From a virus: 43,506 bases of DNA. The number at the start of each line of letters is the position of its first letter. The stretch's first letter is position 1. The notes under the pieces are model-generated. The model was not told the origin of the DNA and did not search any database. It saw only the letters and a list, made by a program, of their open reading frames with translations. The stretch lies in IMG/VR virus record IMGVR_UViG_3300025133_000227, positions 1 to 43,506 of that record; one strand, written 5' to 3'. Shown here one piece after another: positions 23,005 through 33,700 of this stretch. Made by a program: the position numbers and the translations under genes.

Positions 23005-23392
23005 TTATAAATGTCCATGTTGTGGATACACTAAAAAATCATCTAATACTTTTAACCCATCAAGACTAATAGCAAAACTAAAAAGAAAACGCTCAAGATT
23101 CACTAAAAGTATAATGAGAAAAGTTGTTAGTAGTATAACAACAAACATCCCAAGTGAAAATGATATAATAAAAGAATATTATTTTTATCAAGGGGTATCA
23201 CAGGTTTCAGACGAAATTGTAAAATATGGAATTCAACAATATCTAAATGGTAATTATTACTATAAAGGTAAAGGGTTTAAATATTTAACACAAATAATTC
23301 TGAATCACAATTCAAATAAAGATAAACAAAAACAGTTTGAAAGACGGATGATTGGTAAGCCACCATCTGTTGTAAAACTAAAGGAGGATTAA
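22991..23392 (+). CDS. Zinc-knuckle protein of unknown role, 133 aa
   Basis: Starts GTG at 22991 (GAAAGTG context). The N-terminus MTVLNYKCPCCGYTKKSS holds a CPCCG metal-type knuckle. The rest is basic, with KRKRSRFTKSIMRKVVSSIT and many Lys, and has several Tyr-rich stretches. Only one Cys cluster is visible, so a full zinc ribbon would need a partner. It could bind DNA or RNA. It overlaps the DUF932 gene by one base. Confidence 0.65.
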   Translation: MTVLNYKCPCCGYTKKSSNTFNPSRLIAKLKRKRSRFTKSIMRKVVSSITTNIPSENDIIKEYYFYQGVSQVSDEIVKYGIQQYLNGNYYYKGKGFKYLTQIILNHNSNKDKQKQFERRMIGKPPSVVKLKED

Positions 23393-24168
23393 TGTCAATT
23401 GAATCAACGTTGTTTCCCGTAAAAGAATACCCTGCTAACTTTGCTTATAATAGTGAAGCTGGCATAAGTGATGTAAATGTAAATACAGGTTATAAGTTTA
23501 TAGTACGAGAAGATACTAACCAGGTATTGAGCTGTATGACAGATGAATATAAGCTAGTACCTAACTCCCAAATAGTAAAGGCAGCTGAACCAATCTTAAA
23601 GCAGCATAAAGCAAAATTACGAGAAGCAGTTAGTTTAGGCGATGGACAGCGTACAATATGGAAATGGTCATTACCAAATTCGCTAATAGAAATTAGTAAA
23701 GGCGATGAAATGCATCCTGAGGTCATAATTAAAAATAGTTATGATGGAAGTTTGCAAGTTCATATATTGTCAGGTGCTTTTAGGCTAGTTTGTAGCAACG
23801 GTATGATTATAGGTAATATAATTGAAAAGTATAATTATAAGCATAATATTGGAAATGTCAATTTAGATAACTTAGAAGAAGTAATCGTTGATGTCATTGA
23901 GAAAACAGAAGAAGAAGGCAGACAACTACCATTACTAAAAGATACTAAACTCAAACAGTCTCACATAATCAAGCTTATAGAACTCTTCCCTTCCACAATG
24001 TCAGTGTTCATTGCACGGTATATGATTGCAAACAAGCCAAAAACATATTGGGATTTGTACAATGTTGCTACATATATCAATACACATAAAATGAATAGAA
24101 AATACAATACAACCCACCAATTAGAAAACAAATTGTATTCATCAGTAAAGAAATGGGCTACTGCATAA
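23392..24168 (+). CDS. DUF932 (phage/plasmid-like) protein, 258 aa
   Basis: This matches the DUF932 family found in phages and plasmids. The YKFIVREDTNQVLSCMTDEY opening, then KAKLREAVSLGDGQRTIWKW, and the central GAFRLVCSNGMIIGN are features of that family, in which the V-C-x-N-G-M motif is the most recognisable. The function is not established. Members are often near replication and recombination genes, as here (SSB upstream, methylase and helicase downstream). AGGAGG lies before the ATG. Confidence 0.8.
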   Translation: MSIESTLFPVKEYPANFAYNSEAGISDVNVNTGYKFIVREDTNQVLSCMTDEYKLVPNSQIVKAAEPILKQHKAKLREAVSLGDGQRTIWKWSLPNSLIEISKGDEMHPEVIIKNSYDGSLQVHILSGAFRLVCSNGMIIGNIIEKYNYKHNIGNVNLDNLEEVIVDVIEKTEEEGRQLPLLKDTKLKQSHIIKLIELFPSTMSVFIARYMIANKPKTYWDLYNVATYINTHKMNRKYNTTHQLENKLYSSVKKWATA

Positions 24169-24171
24169 TAG

Positions 24172-24999
24172 ATGTCATCATTCAAATGGTCTGACTGCCC
24201 TGTCATAATACCCTATTATGGTGGAAAATATCAGCTAAGTAAGGTTTTAGTACCTATGATACCAGAACATAAAAGATACATTGAAGTATTTGCAGGCGGT
24301 CTTTCAATGTACTTTAGAAAAGTTAATGCAAGCCTTAGTATAGTAAATGATTTTGATAACGATATTGCAAACTTATACCATGTTATATGTGAAGACTTTG
24401 CTGCATTTAAAAAATATTGCAGAATGATACCTAAATCAAGACATCTGCTTTATAATTTTAGATTAGAATTAAATGATAAACATATGGGAGAATTTCCAGA
24501 TTACAAAAGAGCAGCTAAATACTATTATATAATAATGAATACTTTCAACAACAACTATTTCTGTCCAATGTCAAAAGAAGATGATTGGGACACAGATGTA
24601 TTGGATTTCATGCATTACGGTAGAACTAAACTATTGCACACAGTTATAGAAAATCTTGATTTCAGAGAATTACATAAGCGTTATCCAGTCAAAGATGGTG
24701 ATTTTTGGTACTATGACCCTCCATATATAAAGGCAGGAGAAAGAAGTGATTACTATTTTCATTCATTTAAAGAAAAAGACCACGTAGAATTGGCAGAATT
24801 AGTTAAAACAATAGACAAAGCAGGTGCAAACTTCATGATAAGCTATGATGATAGAGAAATAGTAATGGAACTGTATAAAGAATTCTTAATCAAAAAGATA
24901 CCAGTGAAATATTCAGGGCAAACTCAAAAAAGAGATTATAAGAATGAAATAGTAATTACTAACTACGAACCTGCTAATCAGCAGATGAGTTTAATTTAA
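24172..24999 (+). CDS. DNA adenine N6-methyltransferase, Dam/D12 class, 275 aa
   Basis: Transfers a methyl group from S-adenosylmethionine to adenine in DNA. The D12-class motifs are present: PYYGGK (residues 14-19), the FAGG SAM-binding turn (40-43), and catalytic DPPY (182-185). VNDFDNDIANLYHV between them is also characteristic. The length is normal for the class. The recognition site cannot be read from sequence. Phage methylases can protect the genome from host restriction or time packaging. It starts 4 bp after the DUF932 gene, with a weak ribosome binding site, so it may be coupled. Confidence 0.9.
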   Translation: MSSFKWSDCPVIIPYYGGKYQLSKVLVPMIPEHKRYIEVFAGGLSMYFRKVNASLSIVNDFDNDIANLYHVICEDFAAFKKYCRMIPKSRHLLYNFRLELNDKHMGEFPDYKRAAKYYYIIMNTFNNNYFCPMSKEDDWDTDVLDFMHYGRTKLLHTVIENLDFRELHKRYPVKDGDFWYYDPPYIKAGERSDYYFHSFKEKDHVELAELVKTIDKAGANFMISYDDREIVMELYKEFLIKKIPVKYSGQTQKRDYKNEIVITNYEPANQQMSLI

Positions 25000-25008
25000 G
25001 GAGGATAT

Positions 25009-26385
25009 ATGGGACTAAAAACATTTCCCAATTCAATAGAAGCAGAAGAAGCTGTTATTGGTGCTATTTTATTAAAAGGTAATGAAATATTTAAAAAATG
25101 TAATGGATGGATAAGAGATGGAGATGCATTTTATAACAATAAGACAAAGCTAATTTGGGAAGTTTGTAGTGAAATGCATAGAAATGGTGAAGCAATAGAC
25201 ACTGTTACAGTATCTCAGAATTTAAAAGACAAAAAAGATATGACATCAAATTCAAATCTAGATATGTTTTATTTAACAGGATTACCAGAAAAAGTACCAA
25301 CAGTCGCTAATATAGAACATTATGCTAGGATTATTTGGGAAAAGTACATCAAAAGAGAATCAATAAAATCCGCACATAAACTTTACAGTACAAGCTTTGA
25401 TAAACAAGAAGAAAAAGCAGAACAATTATTGCATGAACACGCAAGATTAATTAATGAATTATTAGAAATAGCACCAAGTAAAAAGAGAGATATATCAGAA
25501 ATTGTTAATGAAACAATAGATACTCTTAAAACAGGTAAGAATATTATAAAGTTTGGTTATGCTCCATTAGATAATATAGCAGGTGGGATGACTAGGAAAG
25601 AAATAACAGTTATTGGTGGTAGACCTGGACATGGTAAGACGACACTTACTACTAATCTGACGATAAGTTTGCTAAAACAAGGATATAAGGTGATGCTTTT
25701 CAATCGTGAGATGAGTAACGCAGAAATGATGAAGAAGTTCTTTGTTATGGAAAGCGATGGATTATCATATCAGGATTTGCGTGTAGGTGATATTGAAAAA
25801 GGCAGAATAGAAACTATTGAACTAATGGCAGGTGATATTAAAGAACAATTAAAGAATTTAATTATGTATGACGATATAAGGACTCTAGATGATGCAATAA
25901 GAGAGATACAAAGAGAAAAACCCGATGTTGTTATCGATGATTATATACAATTAATTAAAGTCGCCAATAAAAAAGGTAAAGATAGAAGATTTGAAATTGA
26001 AGATATACTAACAGAATATAAATGGGTGTGCAAAAAAGAAAATTGTAGTGCTATACTTGTATCACAATTAAATAGAGAAATAGAAAAACGACTAGAGCCA
26101 AGACCTAAGATGTCTGACTTTTCAGAAAGTGGTGCTATTGAGCAAACTGCTGAGACAGCTCTATTCGTATTCTATGGTTACAACTTCGATGATGAAAAAT
26201 ATGACAAGAATGAAATAGAAGTAATATGCGATAAAGCAAGATATGGTAAAGTAGGTACATATGTAATGGGATTCAATGGCAGTAAATGCAAGTTTTATGA
26301 CAGTGGAGACATGGCAAGAATGGAACAAAAAAGATTGAAAAATAAGAACACAGTTAAAATAGACAGTTCGAGAGCAATGTTCTAA
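25009..26385 (+). CDS. dnaB: DnaB-family replicative helicase, 458 aa
   Basis: A hexameric 5'-3' helicase at the replication fork. The N-terminal domain (IEAEEAVIGAILLKGNEIF and following) matches DnaB. The RecA-type core has Walker A GGRPGHGKTT (203-212), Walker B DVVIDDYIQL (306-315), then SQLNREIEKR and GAIEQTAETAL, the DnaB motif 4 region. No separate primase or polymerase was recognised, so host primase and polymerase are probably used. AAGGAGG lies before the ATG. Confidence 0.93.
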   Translation: MGLKTFPNSIEAEEAVIGAILLKGNEIFKKCNGWIRDGDAFYNNKTKLIWEVCSEMHRNGEAIDTVTVSQNLKDKKDMTSNSNLDMFYLTGLPEKVPTVANIEHYARIIWEKYIKRESIKSAHKLYSTSFDKQEEKAEQLLHEHARLINELLEIAPSKKRDISEIVNETIDTLKTGKNIIKFGYAPLDNIAGGMTRKEITVIGGRPGHGKTTLTTNLTISLLKQGYKVMLFNREMSNAEMMKKFFVMESDGLSYQDLRVGDIEKGRIETIELMAGDIKEQLKNLIMYDDIRTLDDAIREIQREKPDVVIDDYIQLIKVANKKGKDRRFEIEDILTEYKWVCKKENCSAILVSQLNREIEKRLEPRPKMSDFSESGAIEQTAETALFVFYGYNFDDEKYDKNEIEVICDKARYGKVGTYVMGFNGSKCKFYDSGDMARMEQKRLKNKNTVKIDSSRAMF

Positions 26386-26594
26386 TGGATGTTACAACAG
26401 CAACAATAAAATTATCAAAAAACGAAATAGAACAATTAGTAAAAGCAGTTGTATTAAGACTAGATGTCGGATATGCTTTAGGAAAAGATAAAGAAAAAGA
26501 ATCCTACAATAAATTAAAAGAAGATTTGCTTAAAATTGGCAAACAGATAATTGAAGGTGAGCAGATAAACGAAGTAAATACAAATAGATTATAA
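26385..26594 (+). CDS. Hypothetical protein between helicase and resolvase, 69 aa
   Basis: A 69-aa helical product (MDVTTATIKLSKNEIEQLVK start). The start overlaps the helicase stop, and its own stop touches the resolvase start, so it is coupled on both sides. Basic and acidic residues alternate. It may be a replication accessory, but no motif shows it. Confidence 0.75.
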   Translation: MDVTTATIKLSKNEIEQLVKAVVLRLDVGYALGKDKEKESYNKLKEDLLKIGKQIIEGEQINEVNTNRL

Positions 26595-27088
26595 TGAGAA
26601 AAGCTATAAACAGAACCAAAGGAAATATACACATTATAGGCATAGACCCTGGTAAAAGTGGAGGAATTGCAAGGATAATAACACGAGATGAATATACAAT
26701 AGGCAAACAAGAATATTGGACTGCATACAAATGCCCTAAAACAATTAATGAAATGACAGATATACTTAAAACTTTTAAGACGTTTGCTATAAAACCTAAA
26801 TGTTTTCTGGAAAGTGTACACGCATTCCCAACAGATGCTAGAAGCAGTGCGTTTAAATTCGGTATGAATTTTGGCATCTGGCAGGGAATATTATCTGCTT
26901 TAAATATAGAAATAGAATTTATCACACCTCAAAAATGGCAAAAACACTTCGCACCATTGCCTAAAATCAAAAAAGATAGAAAAAATAAATTAAAACAAAT
27001 AGCTATAGAAAAAACACAAATTAAAGCTACGCTAAACACAGCTGATGCTTTATGTATTGCGGTATATGGTTATGAAAACAGCATTTAG
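26594..27088 (+). CDS. RuvC-like Holliday-junction resolvase, 164 aa
   Basis: An RNase H-fold endonuclease expected to cut branched DNA. The first strand motif is IIGIDPGKSGG with the metal-binding D18. E73 lies in FLESVHAFP, and the last acidic residue in NTADALCIA (D151). PQKWQKHF is a familiar part of phage RuvC-type proteins. The length is normal. It closes the recombination/replication module and may also trim DNA for packaging. Confidence 0.85.
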   Translation: MRKAINRTKGNIHIIGIDPGKSGGIARIITRDEYTIGKQEYWTAYKCPKTINEMTDILKTFKTFAIKPKCFLESVHAFPTDARSSAFKFGMNFGIWQGILSALNIEIEFITPQKWQKHFAPLPKIKKDRKNKLKQIAIEKTQIKATLNTADALCIAVYGYENSI

Positions 27089-27164
27089 AGTAGGATTAAT
27101 TATGTTACCATTTATTCTTATATATACAATAGTAGCTATTATACTTAGAATAATTTTTAATTAA
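27072..27164 (+). CDS. Tiny membrane protein, 30 aa
   Basis: A 30-aa frame at the end of the rightward operon, inside the 3' end of the resolvase gene and running to the convergent junction. It is nearly all one hydrophobic span (VGLIMLPFILIYTIVAIILR). No strong ribosome binding site is seen, so coding status is moderate. The TAA overlaps the stop of the convergent leftward gene. No terminator hairpin separates the two operons. Confidence 0.4.
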   Translation: MKTAFRVGLIMLPFILIYTIVAIILRIIFN

Positions 27165-30100
27165 TCAAGATATTCTTCAACAATCCAACCTATACCTTTA
27201 TCAACAGGTCGACCAGGAATGTAGTCGACATCTTTCGGCATGATGGGGGAAAGCGATTTTTTGATATTCCTTGCCTTTTCCTCATCATCCGAATCCTTTA
27301 ACATTGACAATAATAGTAAAAAATTATCATATGTCCATGTCACCCCATAGCCAACCATAGTTCTTCTCATATAATAATCAAATAAATCTTGAATATCATC
27401 ATCATCTTCTCCCCAACCAAAAGATAATGCTAGTAATGTATTAGGAACTAAAAGTGATAAAGATATTAAATCTGAAGTCATGCCCCCAAGAGTCCTTACT
27501 CCAGGTAATGCATAAATCGCATTCCTAACTCCAGGAACATATTTAGCAGCAGCAAATGGCCCGAATACTATTAAATCAAATATAGATGTAAGAACACCTT
27601 GTATTGCCATCCAGCTTCTAAATGTAGCCACTTCAGGATGTGTTGTTCTTAATTCAGTCTGAGGATATTTTCTATACCTAAAAGTCATACCTAACAATCT
27701 AGTCATAGTCTTAACAGATGATTCCTTTTCACCTTCCTCCGTTGTTTTTTGCAACTGTTGAAAGGCTGAATTAAACTTATCTAAATCAGCCGCAAATTTT
27801 TGCATACCAAAATACTTAAATTTTGTTAAAAATGCTCCTACCTCACCTCTACTAATTTCACCAATATTTTCACGACCCACACTAAAAGCAGTTAATTGTA
27901 CATATTGTCTACCAATCTCTATCGCAGCTTCTAAATCTGTTCCTTCTAATTGGTCTAATGGAACTTGAGGTATTAAATCAGCTTCCATAGCAGAAACAAT
28001 TCCTGCCATAAACTGCCATGTTCTTAATTTTGTCTCGGTTACTCCCATTGATAAATTAAATTCTCTTTGCAATTGCCCCCAACTCATCCATGTTCTACCC
28101 CAAACCTTATATGGAATATTTTTAACAGTTGCTTTCATATCGTACTGTTTTTCAATAGCATAATTTGCAAAAGTATTAACAAACCTTTTTACCTTTTTCT
28201 GTCTTCTTATTTTTTGTCTTTTCTTTATTCTTGCACTAGGCGATAATTCACCTGCGCCAGGAATGTTCTCAGCTTCTATAATTAGATATTTCCTCAATTC
28301 TCTTAAAGCTGCGTTTTTATTTTTTCCACTACTAATATCTTTCCAATATTTAAGTATAGCCATAACAACTTTATCAGCTTGTTTTTCAGTTAAATCCATA
28401 TCAGTTGCTTTTTTAACCAAGCCTTGCTGTATAAATTCACTAAAGTCTACAATCCCAGATATCCTAACCAATTTATCAACTGCTTCTTTCTGTTGATTCA
28501 TGATTTTTCTTGCTTTTTGCATAGTTTTTATACCAAGATGAAAATATCCTTCTTGTATTGCAGTATAGTTTAAAATAGCCGAAGAACCTCTTCTGAGGTG
28601 CATACCTGTAATCCAACTATTAAATGTTCTTATCTTTCTAGACAAAGTATCAGTAGAAACATTAACAAGTGGTACTTTATTAAGGAATACTGTCACATTT
28701 GCTAAATCAATAGGAACTCCCATAAAGCTAGACCTAGCAGTTGGGTCATTATTAATGCCTTTGTATTGAGAAACTATCGCATCTTTAACAGAGTTAGACT
28801 TAGCCATTCTTAAAGATTTTAATAATTCAACAGAAAGTTTATTTCTTTGCAACCCACTAAACATTCTATTCAGATATTCTGAGTAAACAAGCTTATCTGC
28901 CCTTTGATTCCTAACATCAAATGAGTTTGTAATTCTTTTTAAAGGAGCAACATCTCTCGCTAGTGGCACTATATTACCTTTAATATCTTGAGGATACTCA
29001 TCAAATCTATCTCTTATCATTTCCATTCTAGCAAGTTCACTGTATAAAGACTTTTCTTCGTTTTTAGCTTTTCTGTAAATCTCTTGAAGTCCCATATCTT
29101 TTTTATCTGACATATAAGCTGCTCTAGCAGTATTTAATTTAGATTCTGCTGTCCTATGTCTAATTTTAGCTTCATTCAAAGCCTCTTCCCACATAACATT
29201 TTGAAAATAATCTTGATTATATATGATAGGAAACGTCCCTGTCTTCTCTTCAAAGCCCTGCATACCAAAAAAGTAAGGGTCTAATATAGAATAAGAGCCA
29301 AAAGCATCTACTATATACTTTAAATCGGCTTGTTGTTCTTTAGATAAATTTTGAAATATTTCCTCTTTTTCAACGTTTCGAGATTCCAATAAAACTCTGA
29401 TTTCATCATTGTCTAATCCTGGAAAATATTGTTTCAATTCAATCATTAATTGATTATGAGCTTTCTCAAACTCTTTTTTAGCATATCTAAAAACTTCTTC
29501 ATGGACTCCTATTGCCTTATCATATAGGTCTGTTATAATATCAATATTATCCTTGCTTGACATAAACTGTTCAACCATTTGGACATAAGTTTCATCTATA
29601 AAGAAAGACCTATGAAACCTGTCCCTTTCACCTTTTTCCTCTCTGGTTAATTTTCGTGTTTCATTTCTCTTTTTTAAATATTCCCTAAAGGTTACAGGAT
29701 TTTGATATTTATAAACATAATCACCTGTTGACTCATATGTTAACCATCCACCTTTGTCATCTGGAACTCTATCGTAGGTTGAATGAATCATATATTCCAT
29801 TCTACTTTTATCCCAAATAACCCATCCTGACAATAATCTATTAAAGAAATCAATAGCTTTCTCATCAGCATATTCTAAACTCTCTCTAAATTCCTCACTT
29901 AAAACATCTGGTCTAGAAGCAAAAGCCTCAAACATCTCAAATACTTTATTCATACCATAAGTTCTAGTCTTAGATAGCTTATCAAATGCAGTATCTTTAA
30001 ATGAGTTTTTCTCCAGAAACCTGTTAATATGTTTTGTAATATCTGATGTATAGCTAACTATACTTTTAGCCATATTATATATAGCCCCACTTGCATCTGA

Positions 30101-30766
30101 TTTCGCAAGTCCCAATGCAGTCGAAACTTCTAATCTAAATTTCCCAAGAACACCTTTTAATTTTTCGCCAAAACCATTTTCAACTATCTCAGATGCTCGA
30201 TTGTATAAAAACCTTAAAGAACCCAAAGAAAGGGATGAATAATTAAAGCCACCCATTTGTAAATGGATAGATTTTAAAATCTCATTGGTTGGGTCATAGC
30301 CTTTATATTCAATGCCATGCTTATCTGCAAAATCTTTAATTTGCTTTTCTTCTTTTTCATTATAGGATTCTTTATAATCAGGAAGCGTTTTTAAAAGTTC
30401 CTTACTTGCTGCAATATCTTTAATTATAGCAGTTTTCTTTTGAGTTTTTATTAATTGTATAAGTGCTAAATCATGAATCATCTCACGAATTTGAGGATTA
30501 GCCTCTAAAACAGCTAATAAATCAAGAAGTACACCATTCCTCTCTGCGTCTTTACCATACTCCCTGTTAAGAAAATCTTGCTTTTCTTTATTGGTGACTG
30601 CTGCGCCACTTCCTTGAATAATCCTTTTAAAAAACTCTCTTACACTGCCCACCATATCTCTATCTTCTTGAGACATATTTATATTATTATAAAATATTCT
30701 CTCCTCTTTGTTATCATGAAGATTTTGAGCATTCAATGTCCCCTTTTTTACATCACATGATTTCAT
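27161..30766 (-). CDS. Large internal-virion/polyvalent-type protein, 1201 aa
   Basis: A 1201-aa product, mostly helical and Lys/Glu-rich. The C-terminal part (about residues 950-1020, WQFMAGIVSAMEADLIPQVP then FLTKFKYFGMQKFAADLDKF) resembles the C-terminal 'large polyvalent protein-associated' segments of giant phage proteins. Residues about 1075-1145 contain hydrophobic spans (VLTSIFDLIVFGPFAAAKYV, then SDLISLSLLVPNTLLALSFG) that could enter a membrane. Together with the 3007-aa protein, whose stop abuts its start (TAG-ATG), it looks like a protein injected with the genome. No enzyme motif was found. Confidence 0.75.
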   Translation of the reverse strand: MKSCDVKKGTLNAQNLHDNKEERIFYNNINMSQEDRDMVGSVREFFKRIIQGSGAAVTNKEKQDFLNREYGKDAERNGVLLDLLAVLEANPQIREMIHDLALIQLIKTQKKTAIIKDIAASKELLKTLPDYKESYNEKEEKQIKDFADKHGIEYKGYDPTNEILKSIHLQMGGFNYSSLSLGSLRFLYNRASEIVENGFGEKLKGVLGKFRLEVSTALGLAKSDASGAIYNMAKSIVSYTSDITKHINRFLEKNSFKDTAFDKLSKTRTYGMNKVFEMFEAFASRPDVLSEEFRESLEYADEKAIDFFNRLLSGWVIWDKSRMEYMIHSTYDRVPDDKGGWLTYESTGDYVYKYQNPVTFREYLKKRNETRKLTREEKGERDRFHRSFFIDETYVQMVEQFMSSKDNIDIITDLYDKAIGVHEEVFRYAKKEFEKAHNQLMIELKQYFPGLDNDEIRVLLESRNVEKEEIFQNLSKEQQADLKYIVDAFGSYSILDPYFFGMQGFEEKTGTFPIIYNQDYFQNVMWEEALNEAKIRHRTAESKLNTARAAYMSDKKDMGLQEIYRKAKNEEKSLYSELARMEMIRDRFDEYPQDIKGNIVPLARDVAPLKRITNSFDVRNQRADKLVYSEYLNRMFSGLQRNKLSVELLKSLRMAKSNSVKDAIVSQYKGINNDPTARSSFMGVPIDLANVTVFLNKVPLVNVSTDTLSRKIRTFNSWITGMHLRRGSSAILNYTAIQEGYFHLGIKTMQKARKIMNQQKEAVDKLVRISGIVDFSEFIQQGLVKKATDMDLTEKQADKVVMAILKYWKDISSGKNKNAALRELRKYLIIEAENIPGAGELSPSARIKKRQKIRRQKKVKRFVNTFANYAIEKQYDMKATVKNIPYKVWGRTWMSWGQLQREFNLSMGVTETKLRTWQFMAGIVSAMEADLIPQVPLDQLEGTDLEAAIEIGRQYVQLTAFSVGRENIGEISRGEVGAFLTKFKYFGMQKFAADLDKFNSAFQQLQKTTEEGEKESSVKTMTRLLGMTFRYRKYPQTELRTTHPEVATFRSWMAIQGVLTSIFDLIVFGPFAAAKYVPGVRNAIYALPGVRTLGGMTSDLISLSLLVPNTLLALSFGWGEDDDDIQDLFDYYMRRTMVGYGVTWTYDNFLLLLSMLKDSDDEEKARNIKKSLSPIMPKDVDYIPGRPVDKGIGWIVEEYLD

Positions 30767-33700
30767 CTAACAATACCTCTTTATATCTAGTTTAGACCTA
30801 CTGATTATAGAATTAATTGGAGCTAAATCAAATTCTGAATGTTTTAGTTTTCCTGCATCTGTTGTATAGTCTCTATCCCTTTTATTAATTTCCTCATAAA
30901 GAAAACGATGATAATGTTCAAGATATTCACCCACAACGCTATTATCAATTAACTGAAGTCGTTTGGTGTCACTACTAAATGGAGGAAGAGTCCCTATTTC
31001 TGCAACCTGTCTAAGCTGACCACCAACAGCCCTATCGTATCCCTCAAGAAAAGCATATGCACCAGCTCTTTTTTCTTTATTAGTAAGCTTTCTAAACTGT
31101 GGGGAGAAATCTGTAGCAAAATTTATCATTTCCTCGTTTGTATTCCATCCATCAATGCCAATACTTTCAGCCTCTTCCATATTTTTAAACATTCTTGCAA
31201 ACTGATTCCCCATTCTTTTCCCATAATCAACACCTTTTTCTACTTTAGCACTTGTCATCTCATCTCGCATCTTATCTTGCATCTGAGAAATTGCATAGAC
31301 ATGAGCACTAAAATATACATTTTCATTTAATATATGGGGACTTCCAGCCCACGACGGGTTTTCTTTTGAATATTTTTCCCAAAATTTTGCAACCTCAGTT
31401 GCTATCATTTCAGTAGGATGTAAAACAAAATTTGTACCTTCACGTTTAAATGAAGTTTTTCTAATAACACCAGCTAATTCTTCAAAATCTAGCCCTGAGA
31501 ATATATTATTTTTACTATCTGTAAACTTTTTCAATAAAACAGAAAGAGAAATACTATTAGAAAGAGTATGTGCACCTCGCTGATGGTCTCTGCCTCTTCT
31601 TATATCAGCCGCTGGTTTTAATTCACTTAATAAACGAGTAATAACTTGCACATCACCTTCTGTCAATGGTTTTCCATCGCTTCTTTTAAACATCTTTGAA
31701 CGAAAATCAGTCATTTCATAATTCCAACCTTCCAATAAAAGAAACTCAACATTATCAACAGCTGCTTGTAAATAAACTCTTAGTAATTCACTAAATGTGT
31801 CTGTAATTCCACTCCCAGAAACTACCTTGTTGCCATCTTTCCTTTCATCTGTTATCTTATCATTTAATCCAACTAATTGTAATTGATAAGTATTTCCTTT
31901 TGATTGTTTTATTTCAACATAATTAAATGTTTGTTGTAAAATACCATAATAGAGAGCTGCGTTTGCAATCTCTGGGACAGCTTTTTGTCCCCAAGTAATA
32001 GCCTCAATTAATTTATATAAATCTTCTCTTCTGCTTAAATCATAAGACTTTTTACCTTTTTGATATTTCTTTAAATCAACAGCCTTTACATCCAACGCTT
32101 CATATGTTGATACAAATAATTCTTCCATTCTTGGAGAAAGTTTTTCTAAATTAACCTTGTCGCCATCCCCATCACCTTCTAAATCTTTAAATATAAGAAG
32201 AGGATGTAAATGTACTTGACCCTGCCTATTATGAAGCTCTTTTACAGTAACCATATTAGCTCCACCTAAATGAGAAACAGGCGAACGAGTGATTAGCATT
32301 TTATAATTAGCAGTTTCTAGCCATTCATTTATTGCATCCATTCCATGTCGTTGAAGTGTTTTGAAATCTCTCGTATCATTATGACTATCAGAATCTTCCA
32401 TATAGGCTTTAATAATATTAGAAGCATCTTGTATTGAAACTCTTGCTTCAAGATATTCTAATTCCCCTGTATAATCAACAAGAACATCTCCCATCATACC
32501 TGGCTGTCCTTCTAGACCAAGAGCTGGAAGGTTTAGTTGAGTCTGGACAATTTTATCAAGAAGAGTACTTCCAAATTTATGCATACCCAAACCATTTTTA
32601 AACATTTCATGAGCAACATCGGGGAGAGCATTAGGGCTCGCAGATAGCCTTCTAAAAAATTCAGCGATATTTTGTTGAGCATTTCTTCTATTTGTAGCTT
32701 GTCCTAATAAGAAAACTTTTCTTAATTTTTCTCTTATCTTTGGGAACACCCCTTCTTTCCAAGCCTGTAATATTTCCTGATTATGCATATAGTTATATAA
32801 TTGCATAACCCCCTTTGCCGAATCGTGGGTCTTATCTTCCATATTCAGTAAGCCAAAAGCTGTTCCTGGGATTGAGAAATTTCTTCCAGCACTAAATTCC
32901 CCTCCAAAAATCTTAGCTTCATCATCTGTTAATAAAACATCAATATCTTTACCTTCAGAATCTTTTATATATCCTGCTGCATCTATTTCAGCTACTAATT
33001 TTTGATTAGACTTTCCATAGTTTTCATAAATCTTAACAGGGTATGGGGGTCGAAAATGCTTGTGCTTTACAAATAGTTTATCAAGGTTTTCATTTATCGT
33101 CTGAATTACTGTTTTTACCTTAGACGTTCCAGGCTTCATACCAAAAGCTTTTATCATAGCTTTAATTAATCTGGTGGATGTTAAAGAAGAACCATCTAAT
33201 CTATATTTTTTATTTCCCCTAGAAACCTCATATAACGATTCTACTTCTACCTCTTTTCCATCTCTTTCAATAACAAAAGATGCTTTATCTTTATTAAATA
33301 TATGTCCGACAGCAACTGGCATATTCTTAGAAACAACACCAGGGGTCAATGGGAGTTTTATCCTTTTAAAAACCTTTTCCCCTTGCTCTTTTAGATAGCC
33401 AGGAAACATTCTTTCCATAGCCTCATGCCTTGCAATTTCCTCTGCTCTAAATAAATTTATATCAACTCCCTCAATACCTTCAAATCTAAGTCCTAAAAAA
33501 TTATCAATCTGTTTTTTGGTTAATTCTTTATCATCCCAATAAGCCTCTGCATTTTTACCATTCTCAATATGCTCTTTGGTTAACTTAATAATTGCATATC
33601 TTTCTTTTTCACCCCTATTTAGTACAATCATCATTCCTTGTTTTCTTAACGCCTTTTGAAGCTTAATTAAATCTTTCCATTTAAAGGAATCATATTTATC

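Noticed and set aside
26530-26925. Leftward 131-codon and 105-codon frames opposite the RuvC-like gene
   Set aside because: Antisense shadows of a well-supported resolvase gene, with no ribosome binding site.
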